64,000 nt of DNA from Ophioderma brevispina (Eukaryota; Echinodermata; Ophiuroidea; Amphilepidida; Ophiodermatidae): assembly GCA_023653785.1 (NCBI GenBank), contig JAMKCH010001711.1:1-64000 (forward strand), written 5' to 3'. Positions 34,581-47,520 of the stretch are shown here, piece by piece. The notes beneath the pieces were generated by a model, which was not told where the DNA came from, ran no database searches, and saw nothing but the letters and a program-made list of their open reading frames with translations. The first letter of the stretch is position 1. Each line of letters opens with the position of its first letter. The position numbers and the translations under genes are program-made.

Positions 34581-35743
34581 TTAAGGTGGAATTACCCCTT
34601 CAGAGGCTAGAAAATAAAATCTACAAATTGAAACTGAGAAGAAATTACCTTTCATTGCTTTTTGTTTGCCGGAACAATCGGAGCTTCCGTTTAAAGTTAT
34701 GGTGGAAAATGTAACTTCGCAAATTGAAATCACTTATCATATTTCTTATGTATTTTATTGTTTCCTCAGCTGCGATATTAATTTTTCACTTAAAAAATTA
34801 AGATCTCCCAAAAAGTAAATAATCTTTTGATCTCTAGTTTCCACACTTTATTTGTGAAAAATTGAAGCACTTATTATCTAATTGATAATTATAGTAAAAT
34901 AGCATTTAAAATATACTAACACTTAAAAAAACAGTGTTTCTAGACGAAATTGCCGATATCTCGAAAGTGAATTTAAGGGCCAGGTCATCCTCGTAGCAAG
35001 GATTTCTCAAAAACGATGCTGTTCGAGAGATGGGATAAAAAGCAAATGAAAACATACTTATTGGACTATGTATTGAACTAGAATAATGTCACTTACGCCA
35101 GGAGAAACGATTTAAGGGGGATCTTGGTGCACAGTTAGCAAAAATATAATTATTGTTTCCTCTCTTGACCAATGACCCCCTTAAACCAAGTTCCCCTAGG
35201 GCAGGTGGCATTATTCTAGTTCAATGCGCTAGTCCAATAATTGTTTAATTAGCTTTTTGCCCATCTCTTTAAGATAAATCGTTTTTTTGAGAAATCCTTG
35301 TTAACAAGGATGATATATCGTAAAATCACTTTCGCAGATATCGGCAATTAGTCTAGAAGAAACACTGTTTTCAAGTTTTAGTATATTTTAGAAATGTTAT
35401 TTTATGGCTATTATTGGTTAGAAAATAAGTGCTTCAATTTTCACAAATATTTTTATTTAAATTGTAAGTATTACTAAAGCTTATTTACTTTTTGAGATAG
35501 AATTTTTTAAGTGGAAAAAATTAAAATATCGCAGCTTGAGAAACCAATAAAATAATAATAAGAACATATGATTTAGAGATTTCACGGTTGCGAAGTTACA
35601 TGTTCGATCATAACTTTGGCAAACGGAAGCTCCGTTGCGTCAAAACAAAAAAGCAATAGAAAGGTAATTCTTTCCTCAGTTTCAAAAAAAATTTTTTGAG
35701 GATTTTATTTTTAGCCTCTGACAGGCCCGGTATTCCACCTTAA
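34581..35743. mobile_element. 1.16-kb foldback element, arms about 540 bp
   Basis: The element begins ttaaggtggaattacc and ends ggtattccaccttaa, so the termini are inverted and start with TTAA. The two halves remain complementary almost to the centre near 35130-35160. Matched words: agaggctagaaaataaaatc; gcttccgtt; ctgcgatatt; gaagcacttatt; aaacagtgtttct; gatatc-cgaaa; aaggatttctcaaaaacgat; gggataaaaagcaaa; gaactagaataatg; and gatttaaggggg. It has no coding frame. A transcript would fold into a hairpin of about 540 bp. TTAA at both ends could be a piggyBac-type target. Confidence 0.85.
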
Positions 35744-38700
35744 CATAAACTATTATATATGGAAATATGCACTTTGATTTTAGTAAAACGTGTATTAGAA
35801 ATAAAATTTATCAGAAATGAAAAGAGGTTACCAATGTAATTGTCACATACTATTTTACCCATCGGTCACGCAAATGGCCATTGGTTTGTTGTGCCACAAT
35901 TCTGTGTGTGGGTCTGTGTGTGCGTCTGTGGGTCCTGGAGCTTATGTTTTTCGTTATTTCTTAAAATTTTCAAATTGTTGAAGTAATAAGACTTTCTAGA
36001 TAAAAGTGAAGGCACCAGGGTATTAAACTTCGAACGTAGCTTCGAAACCAAAGTCTACTTAAATTTTCTCTTAAATTAATTTAAAAGGTTAAAGGCTGAC
36101 TCAGAGATTTCCCGGGAGGGTGCCCTCATTTTCAAACAAAATTGTAATTTTTGCCATATACAAATGCTTGTCTTATAATAATCACTGTGTGAAATAATTA
36201 AGCTCAATCGAAGTCCTTCATATAGAAAATCGCAACTTTGTTTAAAAATTCCGGATCCGGAAATTTGTTATACACGGTATCCTATGGCATGTTATACTCT
36301 TTTACATAAAGGTGTACTGCATGAACACCAAAATCCGATTCATCTCTAAATTTGGAATTGAGCATTTTAGGTGAGATTCTTAGTTCTAGATGACTATTTT
36401 ATATTACACCAAAAATATATATTCGAAATCTTGAGTCAGCCTTTAAATTGTGAGAAAAATATTGTGTTTTTGATTTTTTGAGAAAAATTTTAATTTTTTA
36501 GGTTTTTTCTTTTTTTAATTTCAATTTCTAACGCGAGAATTTTATACATTTGATTCTCTTCATATGCCACATTTGGTAGGATTGAAAAGGTAGTTCCTTC
36601 TACAACTGTTAAAAATTGTCGTAAAAAACGGCGTTTGACTGTCAAAACGTGCAAATAACTGTAAAAAAGGGACTCGAAACGTACAATTAACTGTAAAAAG
36701 ACGGCATTTTAACCTGTTGTGAGTACAGATTGCCAGTCAAAACGATGTTATTTTAAGGAACCTTTAACAGTGTAGAGAAATAATTATTAAGGTTGGTGTA
36801 TCTTGTTTTCTAGACAAAAATATGTGCAATATTGACCAAACAATACCTATAGTACCAAACAATACCTAAATACTAATTTGTCAGGGCTAGCACCTACAAA
36901 ATACAAATTTTCTTTTAAATACGTTCAAACCAATCTTATGGCAACCTACAACTTGAGAAAAATTATTCACAAAGTTTAGGTTTCCAGCAATTGTCCACTT
37001 TGCATTTCCAAGTTGGTGAAAAAAAGAGGAAAAAAAGCAGTTGAAAAAATAGAAATATCTCAAAAACTCATTTTGGGAAAAATTGAAAAATATATCTTCA
37101 AATCATTCAATTCCAATAAAATCTATCCATGTCACGTAGAGGTAGCGATAATAATGCAATACGGGAATGGATAATTGTTAAGATATTAAATACCGACTAG
37201 GTTGGCGTGTAGTGGTAAATCGTCAATTAATCGTAGTGATTAAACTGTTCACTGTGCAAAAGATTGTTTTTATATATTTTTCTTCTGATAATAGCATAAA
37301 TACATACGGCTATTGAGTGGGAAATGAAGTAAACGTTCCGTGAACGTGTGTAATAGGAAATACACGAGTCTATTCCGGATGACAAAAAGCGAATCTTTTC
37401 AATTAACCTCTTGATTGAACAAGCCTGTGTATTGCATTAATTCTGCTTACAAGCTCTGGCAGTGGCGACACAGCGAGTAAAAAAAGCGTAAACCCAAAAA
37501 TAAATATATTAATCTAAAAAGTATGAATCACCAAAATTAGTTAAATTGCAAACCGTTATTAAACAACTTTTAAGTGCAAAATGAATTGCCTCTATAAACT
37601 ATATTTAAACGAAATCGGTCTACAATCATCCTCAAACACTATCTAGTCATTTTTGAAAAGAATTTATTCATATTTGGAATAGATTATCTTTAAACCCAGG
37701 GAACTTAGTAGATTTTTCGAATGAAAAGAAAAATCTACTAATATAAATGAGTAAGTGGTCTTGTCAAAAAATGAATAGATTCTGTTCAAAAGGAATGAAT
37801 CTGTTACTTTTGAATAAGGCACCTGAATAAAAACAATGCATAGACCGACATCAATACATTGTCTCAAGTCAATACCACCGTTGGGGTTGTTGTTGTGGTT
37901 TGTAATGCGCTTCAGCGGCACATTGTTCTGGGTACTCGAGGATGTATCAGCTGGTCCTTCACGGTATCAATGACTCTTTCATAGTTCCTCTGTGTCTGCA
38001 ACAGGGGATACTGGGCATTGTATTCGCGTGGGTTTTTCCCACAAGATTAGATATAGTGCGTTTCCTTGACTCTTCAAAGAAAAGATAGGCCCACTGCACA
38101 AAACGAATTTCTTTACAACATCGTTAGATAATATTGGAAAAGCGCGCCACTGCTAATATAATTAACCTTAGTTGGGCATTGTATAGCGCTATACCATAGC
38201 ACAGAAAGCTTGACCTTGAGCCAAATTCTCAAATTATATTTTCATGCTCATTTGCTCATAATAATTCGTAGACACTTAGTACAATTAGTGTTGCAATAGA
38301 TCGAAGTCCATCTTAGCGAAAATGTCAGTGTTATAGTTCTGACATCGTCTTTAAAGCTTCTTGGACAGCTCAATTGGCACAGGCAAACCACAGTTCTTCA
38401 AAACATTTCCATCCATGGACATCGTTCCATATACCGTTTTGCGATAGTAGATTCATCCAAAAGCGACTTCCAAACACGTGACCAGATCGCTCCACTGGTC
38501 AAGAGGAGGTCTCAGTCGAAACGGACATGAATGGAGCTTAGTTAGTCTATGGAGCTCACACAAAACAGGAAAGGAGATAATTTCTTTTTACGTTTCAATT
38601 CACATTGCCGAATCACGGGTGGTGATTTAGAATGCTTCATGGGCTATACCACGATACTCGTGTGTATACGCTTATCTCAATAACCATGATAACTCGTGGA

Positions 38701-40801
38701 AATAAACGATTAGATAGCTGCTGTGTGATACAAGAACATGGACACATTGATGTGAATATATGTATAGATGTATAAAATAAAACTTATGTCATAGAGCAGC
38801 TATCGACTTTAATAAACGAAGATAATGGTACATCATCATTTTGCCGATCACCCCCGCCATCCCAGCATAAAAGATCGTTTTCGATGAATATACTATAGTT
38901 TCGATATTCCCTAATTCATTCACTTCACACGAGCTATCGGAACTTCGTGTCACAGCGCATTGTTCTTCACTGATTGTACATGAACAACCCCGTGCAGTAA
39001 TTGGTTGGAATAGATCCACACGACCGCACCATGCATTGTGTGGACGTCGTAATGTCACGTCGTGGCTCGCTTTGTTGGTGGGTTGAGGATTCTTTAGCGT
39101 GGATGCATGGAGAAGGGGGGGGCGGTGCCCGGCGGTAAACCTAGACTCCTTCACAAATATGGTTGATGTGTCCGTTAAAAGTGTGTTCGTGCAATGGGAT
39201 ATTTAGCAAGTAGACTGTAGAAGTGAGATAGACGTGGTCCAAGAACGGGGAAAATTATTGGAGTATCCATAATTTTCCCGAGAGCGGTACCATCACGTCC
39301 TCACTCAACAAAACCAGTGAAGGCCTCCCAAACACCGATACCTAAAAGTGTGAAGTGAGCTATCAACGACTACATACATTCAATGGTGTCAGTTTGTTGA
39401 TTATTTTTTCATTACGCGCCTGTTGTCACTCGGCGCAATCGGCGACATACCATCGTTCAAGATGATATATACAATCCTTGTCAAAAGGATAAGATTCTAT
39501 TAATTTGATTCGAGTTTTTACTTTTTTTATTTTTATTAAATATATTTGATAGGAATTCTATTAATAAAAACGAATATTAATTTTTTAGTGTACAGGCACG
39601 TTTCAAATGCGATTTCAAAAAAGTGGATATAATCGTCTTCAAACATCACCGCGATAAAAAACTACCTTTAAAGGTTAAAAGTTAAAAGGTAATTATGAAA
39701 ATGCAGCGTTCTGATTGGTCAGTTTAACTGCCCATATTATGCAATACAATAAAAATACAATAAAAACCGGGTCGCAAATGTGTTTTTTTTTTAATTATCA
39801 ATATGTTTTAGGTAATAGAATAGAAATAAAGGGTTTGCAGTATATTTTGGCATCATAATGTATCTCGGCCAGAAAAAACTTTAAAAATAATGAGATCGCT
39901 GGCGCCTCGCCCATCTATTATTTTTTCCGACCTCGGACACATTATTCGCCCATAAAAACATATGCATCACCCTTTATTTTCTTCATTCTTACTGTTGTTG
40001 AAAAAATCATAAAGACTTATGGATGTATTTGACGTTTACGTAAAAGACTTCTAGAAAAACAAACAACCACACAAAAACAAAATTTTATATTTGTTTAAAA
40101 AAATAAACGAGAAAATCATCATGTTTCTTTCATTGTCTAATTCCATTGCGCATTGACTCAAATTTTGGAAGCTGTCATTTAAACCTAAAAACATTTCAGG
40201 CTAAATTAAACAAAAACTAAACTATGACACATTGACCCTTTCAATATTGTTGTAACATTTTATTATGATTTAAAGCTAGTAGTTTTAGAATTTAATGACG
40301 CAAATTCAGTTGACACAAATGGTTTTGAAATTGTTTAATTTTAATTTGTAAAGTGTAACAAAACATTTTTAGTGCAGTAAAATTCTAGCACTAATAAACG
40401 TGCGAATGTATACACTTAAAAATACAAAATAATAAAATTTATCATTTTGAAATTATCTAGAAATTAGGTAAAATAAATTTCTTTCCATCTTTGCATTTAG
40501 AGAGAAAAAGTCAATATTGTTCCATTACTATAATACCACGCTGCTCAAAGGACCATTGTATTCTTTAATAAAACAACTAACTTATTCCCACAACCACGTG
40601 CGTAATGCAGTCTCTGACAATATTGGTTGTTGTGCTAGCAAAAAAACATGAAAAACAAGACTACTTTCGCTTGCTCAGAGATTTGAGGATTTATTATTCT
40701 ATGACACACGAGTAAAATATTGTTGGTGCCATTCTATGACACATTAAACACCAGCAAAGGATCCCAGTGCGATTCAAAGAGAATAGGGGAATACTAAATA
40801 T
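35744..40801. other. Long AT-rich intergenic stretch, no confident gene
   Basis: Contains a GT-rich patch (35905-35933), short duplications (aactgtaaaaa words near 36657-36705; accaaacaatacct twice near 36836-36868), and a repeat near 36280-36400 resembling 53305-53430 (cagtatcctatg-like, ttggaattgag, ttttaggt). The minus frame 38789-39154 (121 codons) has a Cys-rich patch (RGCSCTISEEQC) that might be an exon, but I recognise no family. Confidence 0.4.
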
Positions 40802-41096
40802 ACAATATAAAAACACCAGTCTCAATTAAACGATGCGTGCTGCATAAAAACTAGAACAAAAAAAAAAAAGTTTGGACACATAAAATGTATTTCAAGACAA
40901 GCAAGAGGTGGCACTCCACCAGACGAGAACCAGAAGCAGAGTGCCTCTCTGAGGCACTTCTGTTCTCGTGTGGTGAAGTTCCACCTCTTTGTTCTGTCTT
41001 GAAAAAGAACATTTGTCTAATAATAAAATCGAAAGTTTTTTCTGTTTAGGCTTTTATCCAGCCCACATCAGCTGAGACTGGTGTTTTTTATATTGT
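40802..41096. mobile_element. 295-bp hairpin element
   Basis: Outer ends acaatataaaaacaccagtc and gactggtgttttttatattg are complementary. The core 40893-41001 is a near-perfect stem: caagacaagcaagaggtgg against ccacctctttgttctgtctt, and agagtgcctc against gaggcact, with a loop of only a few bases near 40954. Arms total about 140 bp with an A12 bulge at about 40858-40869. Likely a MITE or foldback; the compact core also resembles a long miRNA-like or siRNA precursor. Confidence 0.75.
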
Positions 41097-43945
41097 TTAT
41101 GACACATTAGTCAAAAATTCTTTTTTTCTCATAATTTTCATCACCTTTACTTAAATCTTGACGTGTATATGACTTCATAGTTTAGTCCTTTGTATATAAT
41201 GACATGAAAGTTGTATTATAAGTTATAGTTTAAGAGGTTCGTGTTGTTAATTCGAGTTATATTGAACGCGGTGCATTGATTTCCTCTACACTCCAAGATA
41301 AAAGCCACAATCGGCAGTTGTTTTCCAACATTTAAAATACCTAATGTGTTTTTAAATTAAAGGCGTTTGCGCCATACCGACCAATATAATTACCGTTTTT
41401 CGTGAACGGACTAAAGCTGGTTAAAATTAATTTCAAACTGTTATTGGGATCCCGACATTTGTACCCCAAAATCTCACGGTATATATAAAAACTGAATTAG
41501 TTCTTACTTTACCCAACGACGTAAATATCACCCAGACCCGAGATTCTCCTGAAACGGCGTAAACCAACATCAGGTGCCCACAAGTATATATAGCATATTC
41601 ACTTCATTTTCATAGTTTGGGCACCACCATAATTTGGTTTGACGTATCGTCGTATTTGGCAAATCCTTAATGCATATTTATGAGACACGCGTATTGTTCC
41701 GTTCGTCACACTCAGCGAGTGAAAACAACAATAACACCTGATGCCACATGCTATCACTCGTACTCAACTCTCTCTTTTCCTAAGCAAAAATTAACAGGGG
41801 TCTCGGGAGATTTTTTGTGGCATTAGGATGCCAGGATCTTTTAGATGTATGGTTTTTCTTCATCGATTGGGTTTCGCCTAATTATTGCATGAAAATCGGC
41901 ATCAGCAATGGAACACTGGGGACATGCAACAACTGGGTAACATAAGTTGACCACAGATTTTTTTATGCGTGTGCTTGCTCAACAGTGACGACACGTGCGT
42001 GCTTACGCAGCAACAGAAACCACGGCGCGCTGTGTGTGAGAGAAATCGGTTACGGGCTTGGGCTATAATTCCACAATACACGCGATTCCCCTCTTGGTAT
42101 TATTCCAGCTCTATGGCTTTAAACACTTTTGCAAATGCTTCTACTAGCAGTGCAAAAAATCAACTTCGACACAAATTGAGGGTAGGAGTAAGGCCAACTG
42201 TGAGTAAGGCCACACAAGGTAGATAGCTATGTTGGGAGAGGGCAATGCAAATGGACATCAGGTGGATGGAATAATCCCCTCTACCGCTTGTGCACTCGAA
42301 CTGCTGAATTCCTGACACTATGCAGATGCACTCCTACACCAGCCAATCTGAAGACATGGATAAACATGCTCTTGGACGGTGTGTTCTGTGTGCTATAACT
42401 GACAACTATGATGCATATATTCAACTGATGCCAGTACTCATTACGATCAGGGAAGGATAACTGGAGGACATGGACACAGTCTCGTGAGAATTGTCCTTCA
42501 GCTCATGCCAGACATCTATTCGAAGCAGAAACCCATCAAAAAAAGAGGGGATGACAACAAATAAAAAACTGGCATAGCCTTAAGTCAGACAAGGACACTC
42601 ACTATGGCAATGTTACCTGGCTGGGAGAAAAGAAGCAGGATGCTTCCAGAACATTAGAAGACTGGACGTGACGTGGGATGAAGACAAACGCCCATCATAT
42701 TCCCGCCAGATATTCCCCCACGTCACGCAGACCAGATATCACCATCTAGCTCCAGCAAGAAGTGTTTTAATTGAACACTGACATTACCGGCAGAAGAGAA
42801 TATGGCACAAGCAAACACCGCTGACAAATAAGGAAATCAAGAAGCCACGGACTCGTACCAAGAATGCTCTACAAGCTCCCTAGACATTGTGTCTCACAGA
42901 AACAACAAGACATTTGGTAGTTGGAGTTAGTCGCACAACTACATATCCCGCCAGTGGAAGACTACAGGCAGAGACAGCATCGCAACACAATGCCTTGAAT
43001 GGAGGCTTGCTTTTTCTTCGGAGTGTTCCAGCCCTATATCTTAAGGAACTGGGCTTGATATTATGAATACCACCAATACTGTGCAGTCCTAAACACGTTG
43101 ATGCAAATCAAGCCAGAATGCGGCCACACCCGGCACCCGGTTTTCAATCTTTAAGTGTATGGAAACACAATGTTTAATCAAAATCATTTTCGATGAATAT
43201 TATTCGTCGACCAGTACATGGACAGAGTGAAATGAAACAAGTACATGTAATCAAGTATACTGCATGGAAATTGGTTTACTTTGCAAACGGACGGTGGCTT
43301 GGTATAAAAGATAAAGTCCTGTCGGTTGCGGACGCAACGTTGCAAGTTGCAATTAAACAAATTTCCAGCATTTAATTTTTCAATTTACCGTGGTTTAATA
43401 ACAATATTATATTATCCGTGTGCCTGTTATACGATTTTGTACATGCAATTCTAAAAGTTAACAGGACATAGCATTTTAAGGTGTTTGCAGCACCTTAAAA
43501 GTATATAATAGTCCCGCGTATATTGGAAGCCTATTACACAACTATCATAAGGCGCACAAGAAATGCTAAACAAAAGCCAATGATATTTTTACTACTAAAA
43601 TATAGAAAATACTCACTGGTGTACTTCATAATAAGACCCTTCACCGTAAAATACGCCGACTATAATCCGTTAAGTGCATAGCGATTCGCGAGCTAAGCCA
43701 GTGTGAAGCTCAATCGTACGTGGATGGAAGTATCGTCAGATACCCGCTGGTTAATGACTGCGTAGTTGAGTCACGCACAGCCATTTGGTCTGTCCAATAA
43801 GCGCCCAATTTCTCAAATTGGATACTATTGCGGCAAATACAAGTTAAGACCCAGCACTTTTTTGCCTGCTTGGTTTGATGTCAGTCACGCACGTTACTAT
43901 TTGTGTTGCCTATTAACATGCAATAACATGTTTTAAGTTTATAAT
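41097..43945. other. Intergenic; possible unassigned retroelement relic 42.2-43.0 kb
   Basis: No confident gene. Around 42560-42870 the plus strand reads protein-like text in one frame (VTWLGEKKQDASRTLEDWTW; then WHKQTPLTNKEIKKPRTRTK), reminiscent of the linker before the RT of some LINEs, but with stops and no catalytic motif. The 85-codon plus frame 41969-42226 is unrecognised. Confidence 0.3.
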
Positions 43946-43946
43946 T

Positions 43947-44030
43947 TCAATTCTCTCTCTCTCCTTCTCCCTTCCTCTCCTCCTCTCTCTCAGACTCTCC
44001 TCCCACCCTCCATCCCCCTCTCTAAATTGG
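43947..44030. repeat. (CT)n / C-rich pyrimidine tract
   Basis: Interrupted ctctctctct and cctctcctcc words on the plus strand. Low complexity. Confidence 0.85.
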
Positions 44031-44034
44031 ATTT

Positions 44035-44520
44035 CAGACATGTATATAAATACGCAAAGGGGCGTCTGGATTTCTGGGCGAAAATTATGTTTAATAACGC
44101 CTAACTAATGTCAGTTTCACAATCTTTGGAGTCGACTTACCTGAAAAGTGTCGTTGTATACGATTTTAGGTGCTCAGGCTCAAATTGTATTTTTTTTTCA
44201 AGATGGCGCCGGTGGCCGCCATCTTGGATTTTTGGGTAAGAATGATGTTGTAATGTCAAAGCAATATCAGCTTCGAAATCGTTGTGGTCGACTTATCCGA
44301 AAAAAAGTGCCTTTGTAAGCGACTTTAGATGCTCTGGTCCAAAACTACATTTTTCAAGATGGCGCCGGTGGCCGCCATCTTGGATTTTTGGGTGAAAATG
44401 ACACCGGAAGTGTCCAAATTAACAATGTCAGAATCAGAATCCTTGCGCTGAACTAACCCGAAAAGTGTCTGCGTACATGATTAGGTACTCTGGTAGCCAT
44501 TTTTCATTTTGGCCTCTAGC
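44035..44520. repeat. Tandem repeat, unit about 155-160 bp, with paired YY1-like sites
   Basis: Three units are recognisable by gaaaagtgt-c-ttgtatacga, gaaaaaaagtgcctttgtaa and gaaaagtgtctgcgtacatg starting near 44151, 44299 and 44460. The first two contain caagatggcg and cgccatcttg facing each other (44199-44226 and 44355-44382), a stem of about 10 bp around ccggtggc. Both strands match the YY1 consensus AAGATGGCGGC closely (known motif). The third unit has lost it. Confidence 0.75.
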
Positions 44521-46548
44521 GAAATATGCCAGGATTTTTTGCGAGGGACATGGGTTTTTTTTCCTTTCAAAAAAAAAAATAATGGTTCCATAAAGCCACA
44601 AATCAATCATCAAACCTTACTAGCCAGAGAATGGTCATGGAATTGAGGTTTGGGCCGAACTCTAAAGAAGAGAGTCTTGCAGAAGAAAACCTTGATCCAA
44701 GCTTTGTTATCATAATTTTGAAAGGTACGGTTGCCATTTTTAAATCTTCGTTGTATAGCTAAGGCAAAGCTTACCTCTTTAAATTTTAAATGCCTCATTC
44801 CAATACGATCTTTCGAGGATTCTAGTGCCGATATTTGACCAGAAGATAGTCAAGTTTGACAACTTGGATTCAGTCAAATTTACAAGATTTCCCAGGCTCA
44901 TATTGACGACACACTAAAAATGCCGCCAGTCACAGCACCGAGCTCAAAAATGGGGTCAAAATCAAAATTATGACCACAAAAGGGTAATTTCACACGATTT
45001 TTCACGAAATAACAAAAAAAAAAAACACAACAGTGGTCAACTTTGAACCCTTTTAGTCGGTGCATAGTTGACTCAAAACGGGGTCAAAATAACCCCGTTT
45101 GTTGAAAATATTTTAGGGTGTACAAATTCTCGTAAGATCATATTTTACTTCGGCACCTAGTCAACAGTGACGCAGCATTTTTAGAGTGTATTAATCGTTT
45201 GAACTCAGCACGATTGAACTTAGACAATCTATGATGAATAAACTTAGCCTGTTAGGTTTATTTCAGCTCAGATCTAAGTCACCCAACAGGGAGATAGAGA
45301 TCACTTCTAGATTGAGTTGAATATTGTTAAGGTCTATATATACCATTAAATATTGTGTTCCTAACTATTGATATAATTATGTTTTTTTTTTTTTTTTTTT
45401 TAAGTTTTTTGAATTTTTAAATTGTTCAATATACAAATATTGTTTATAAAAATTCAGATCGTTTGTGGCTATCTTCATTTACCATCCTGACGAAAAGTGT
45501 CACATCTCTTCCTAGAGGAAAGCATCAGCCTATGGCAATAATGGCATACTTTATATTAAGAAACGCAGTAAGTGATTCGTGTCAAAGTTTGAAAATTTAA
45601 TAACATTCGAGCAGGCCAGTGAAAAATCGAAACGCTCTGTGGTTGGACTCGGAGCTGGATTATGGGGATTAGACTGGAACCGTAACAACTCACACCTGGA
45701 ATTTCACGATGTTGTTAGGAGATACGTGTAATGGTGTCCGGGAGAGTTTCACCTTGATCAATTGGTTTAGAAAGCGAAACTTTTGGTTTTAGCAGTATAT
45801 CATTTTCTTTCATCATCTCCGTAGAACTTTCAATTAAATGTGAATTGAATACAACGCTGTTTTACCACATGACAAAAAAAACCCGAAAATTTTCACCTCA
45901 AGAACAGGTCAACAGCGCTTAAATTATACATTTTCCAGAGTTACGGTTTTCTTTCAATTGATTTCATTTTGAATCTGTAACCATTTCAACGTAAATCTAC
46001 TACTTGGCAAGTCACATATTTATTCTAGGCAAGAATCAAGCTAAGTCAACTGATATTTGCACAGAGTCTATACCATGTGCTCTTACCTGTTCAACCGTAT
46101 TAGCATTCGTGACCATTTTATGGTAACATATGGGTATGTTGTTTCAGTTGTCATATCTACTATTGTAATGTGATTTTTCGTCTATTTATTCACCAAAGGA
46201 TAGTCAGATCTATCCAAAAGGAAAACAGCAACAGCAATACAAACAACGTTTAAAACGTGGGCGTTAACGAACTTGTTCCCATATACTTTCATTGATTTGC
46301 CAAATCAGAAAAATAAAGTCATCAAAAATCAAGTGTGGCATAGTTTGGAACAATTATATGATCTAACATACTCTATTAGTGCGACTAAGCAAACCTATAA
46401 GGAAAATTGGAGATTGTCCCATTCATTACTGTCTACGACACTTACTACAACCCGACTCACATCTTGATCAACCTTTGTCTTTATGAGAATTACGACTTAT
46501 CCTTCATTTTTAATAAGGAAGGAGCAGAATATCATAGGGGGCTTATTT
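44521..46548. other. Intergenic, no gene recognised
   Basis: Contains a small palindrome aacggggtcaaaataacccc (45078-45097) and a T20 run at 45382-45401. Frames up to 64 codons without motif. Confidence 0.45.
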
Positions 46549-47520
46549 AAGGAATAGTTTACCTCCCACTACAGAAAAGGTATGACACCTTTGGTAGTTA
46601 GTCTGGACCCTCTACATCAATGCTTAGGTAGGTAGTAACTCTCAAATTGTGGTTTAACTTTTTCAATAGGGGCCAATTTAGTTTACACAGGGGTCAAACT
46701 TTAAAATGCCCCAATCATGTGACATGTATGCCATTTGTCCATCGAATCATAGGAATTCCACAAATGTATAGTTTTGTACCCCTACTACCTGGTTTGGAGT
46801 TATAAGGTAATAATGGCTAAATGGTTAAAAAAGGTCATCTCAATTTGGACACGGGTCAACATTAAAAGTAATCTGATCATATTTTAAAAATACTACTTGC
46901 AATTTATTGCTTATGATAGGACTCCTAAAAGGTATAGTTTTGTATATGTTAATCTTACTTACGGATATGGGTCGGGAAGGTCCAACACCAATTGGGTATG
47001 TTGACCTATGCCCTATTATTGGTCCCATAACCTGGTAACTATGCCATTGCAGAGGTACAAACTGTTTCCTTATTTGACTTATTAAGCTAGAGACCAACGT
47101 CTAAATCATTTGCAACAAAATTGGAGCAACTTCCAATTTTGATGACCCCTGTCAATAGAAATTGACCTTTTCATCATCATTTCACCATTTTAGCCATGTT
47201 TTACCCAATAACAAAAAAACAAACCTCCAAAATATTGGTCATAGATGGTACAACTTACAGTTTTGAATCCATAGACTAACGGACAATATGGCATACAATT
47301 TCAACACATGATTGGAGCCTTTTAAATGTTTGACCCTGTGTAAACTTAAATTGGCCCTCTTGAAAATTGACACCACAATTGGAGAATACTACCCTACCTA
47401 GCGTTGATATAGAGGGTCATGATACTACCAAATGTGTCAAAGTCAACCTTTTTGTAGTGATGGGTAAACGATATGTTTGACCTGGGTCAACCCGGCTCAC
47501 TCCACTATACGCTATTCCTT
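46549..47520. mobile_element. 970-bp foldback element, arms about 300 bp or more
   Basis: Termini AAGGAATAG and CTATTCCTT are inverted. The left half from 46551 pairs with the right half: tttacctcccactaca; ttggtagt; gaccctctacatcaa; aattgtggt; ggccaattta-gtttacacag; ggtcaaac; ccaatcatgtg; and atgccat. About 44 bp next to the terminus on the right (47471-47514) are missing from the left arm. Inner matches (caaaactgta/tatagttttgtacc; atggctaaa) extend the pairing. No coding frame. Non-autonomous DNA element. Confidence 0.8.
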
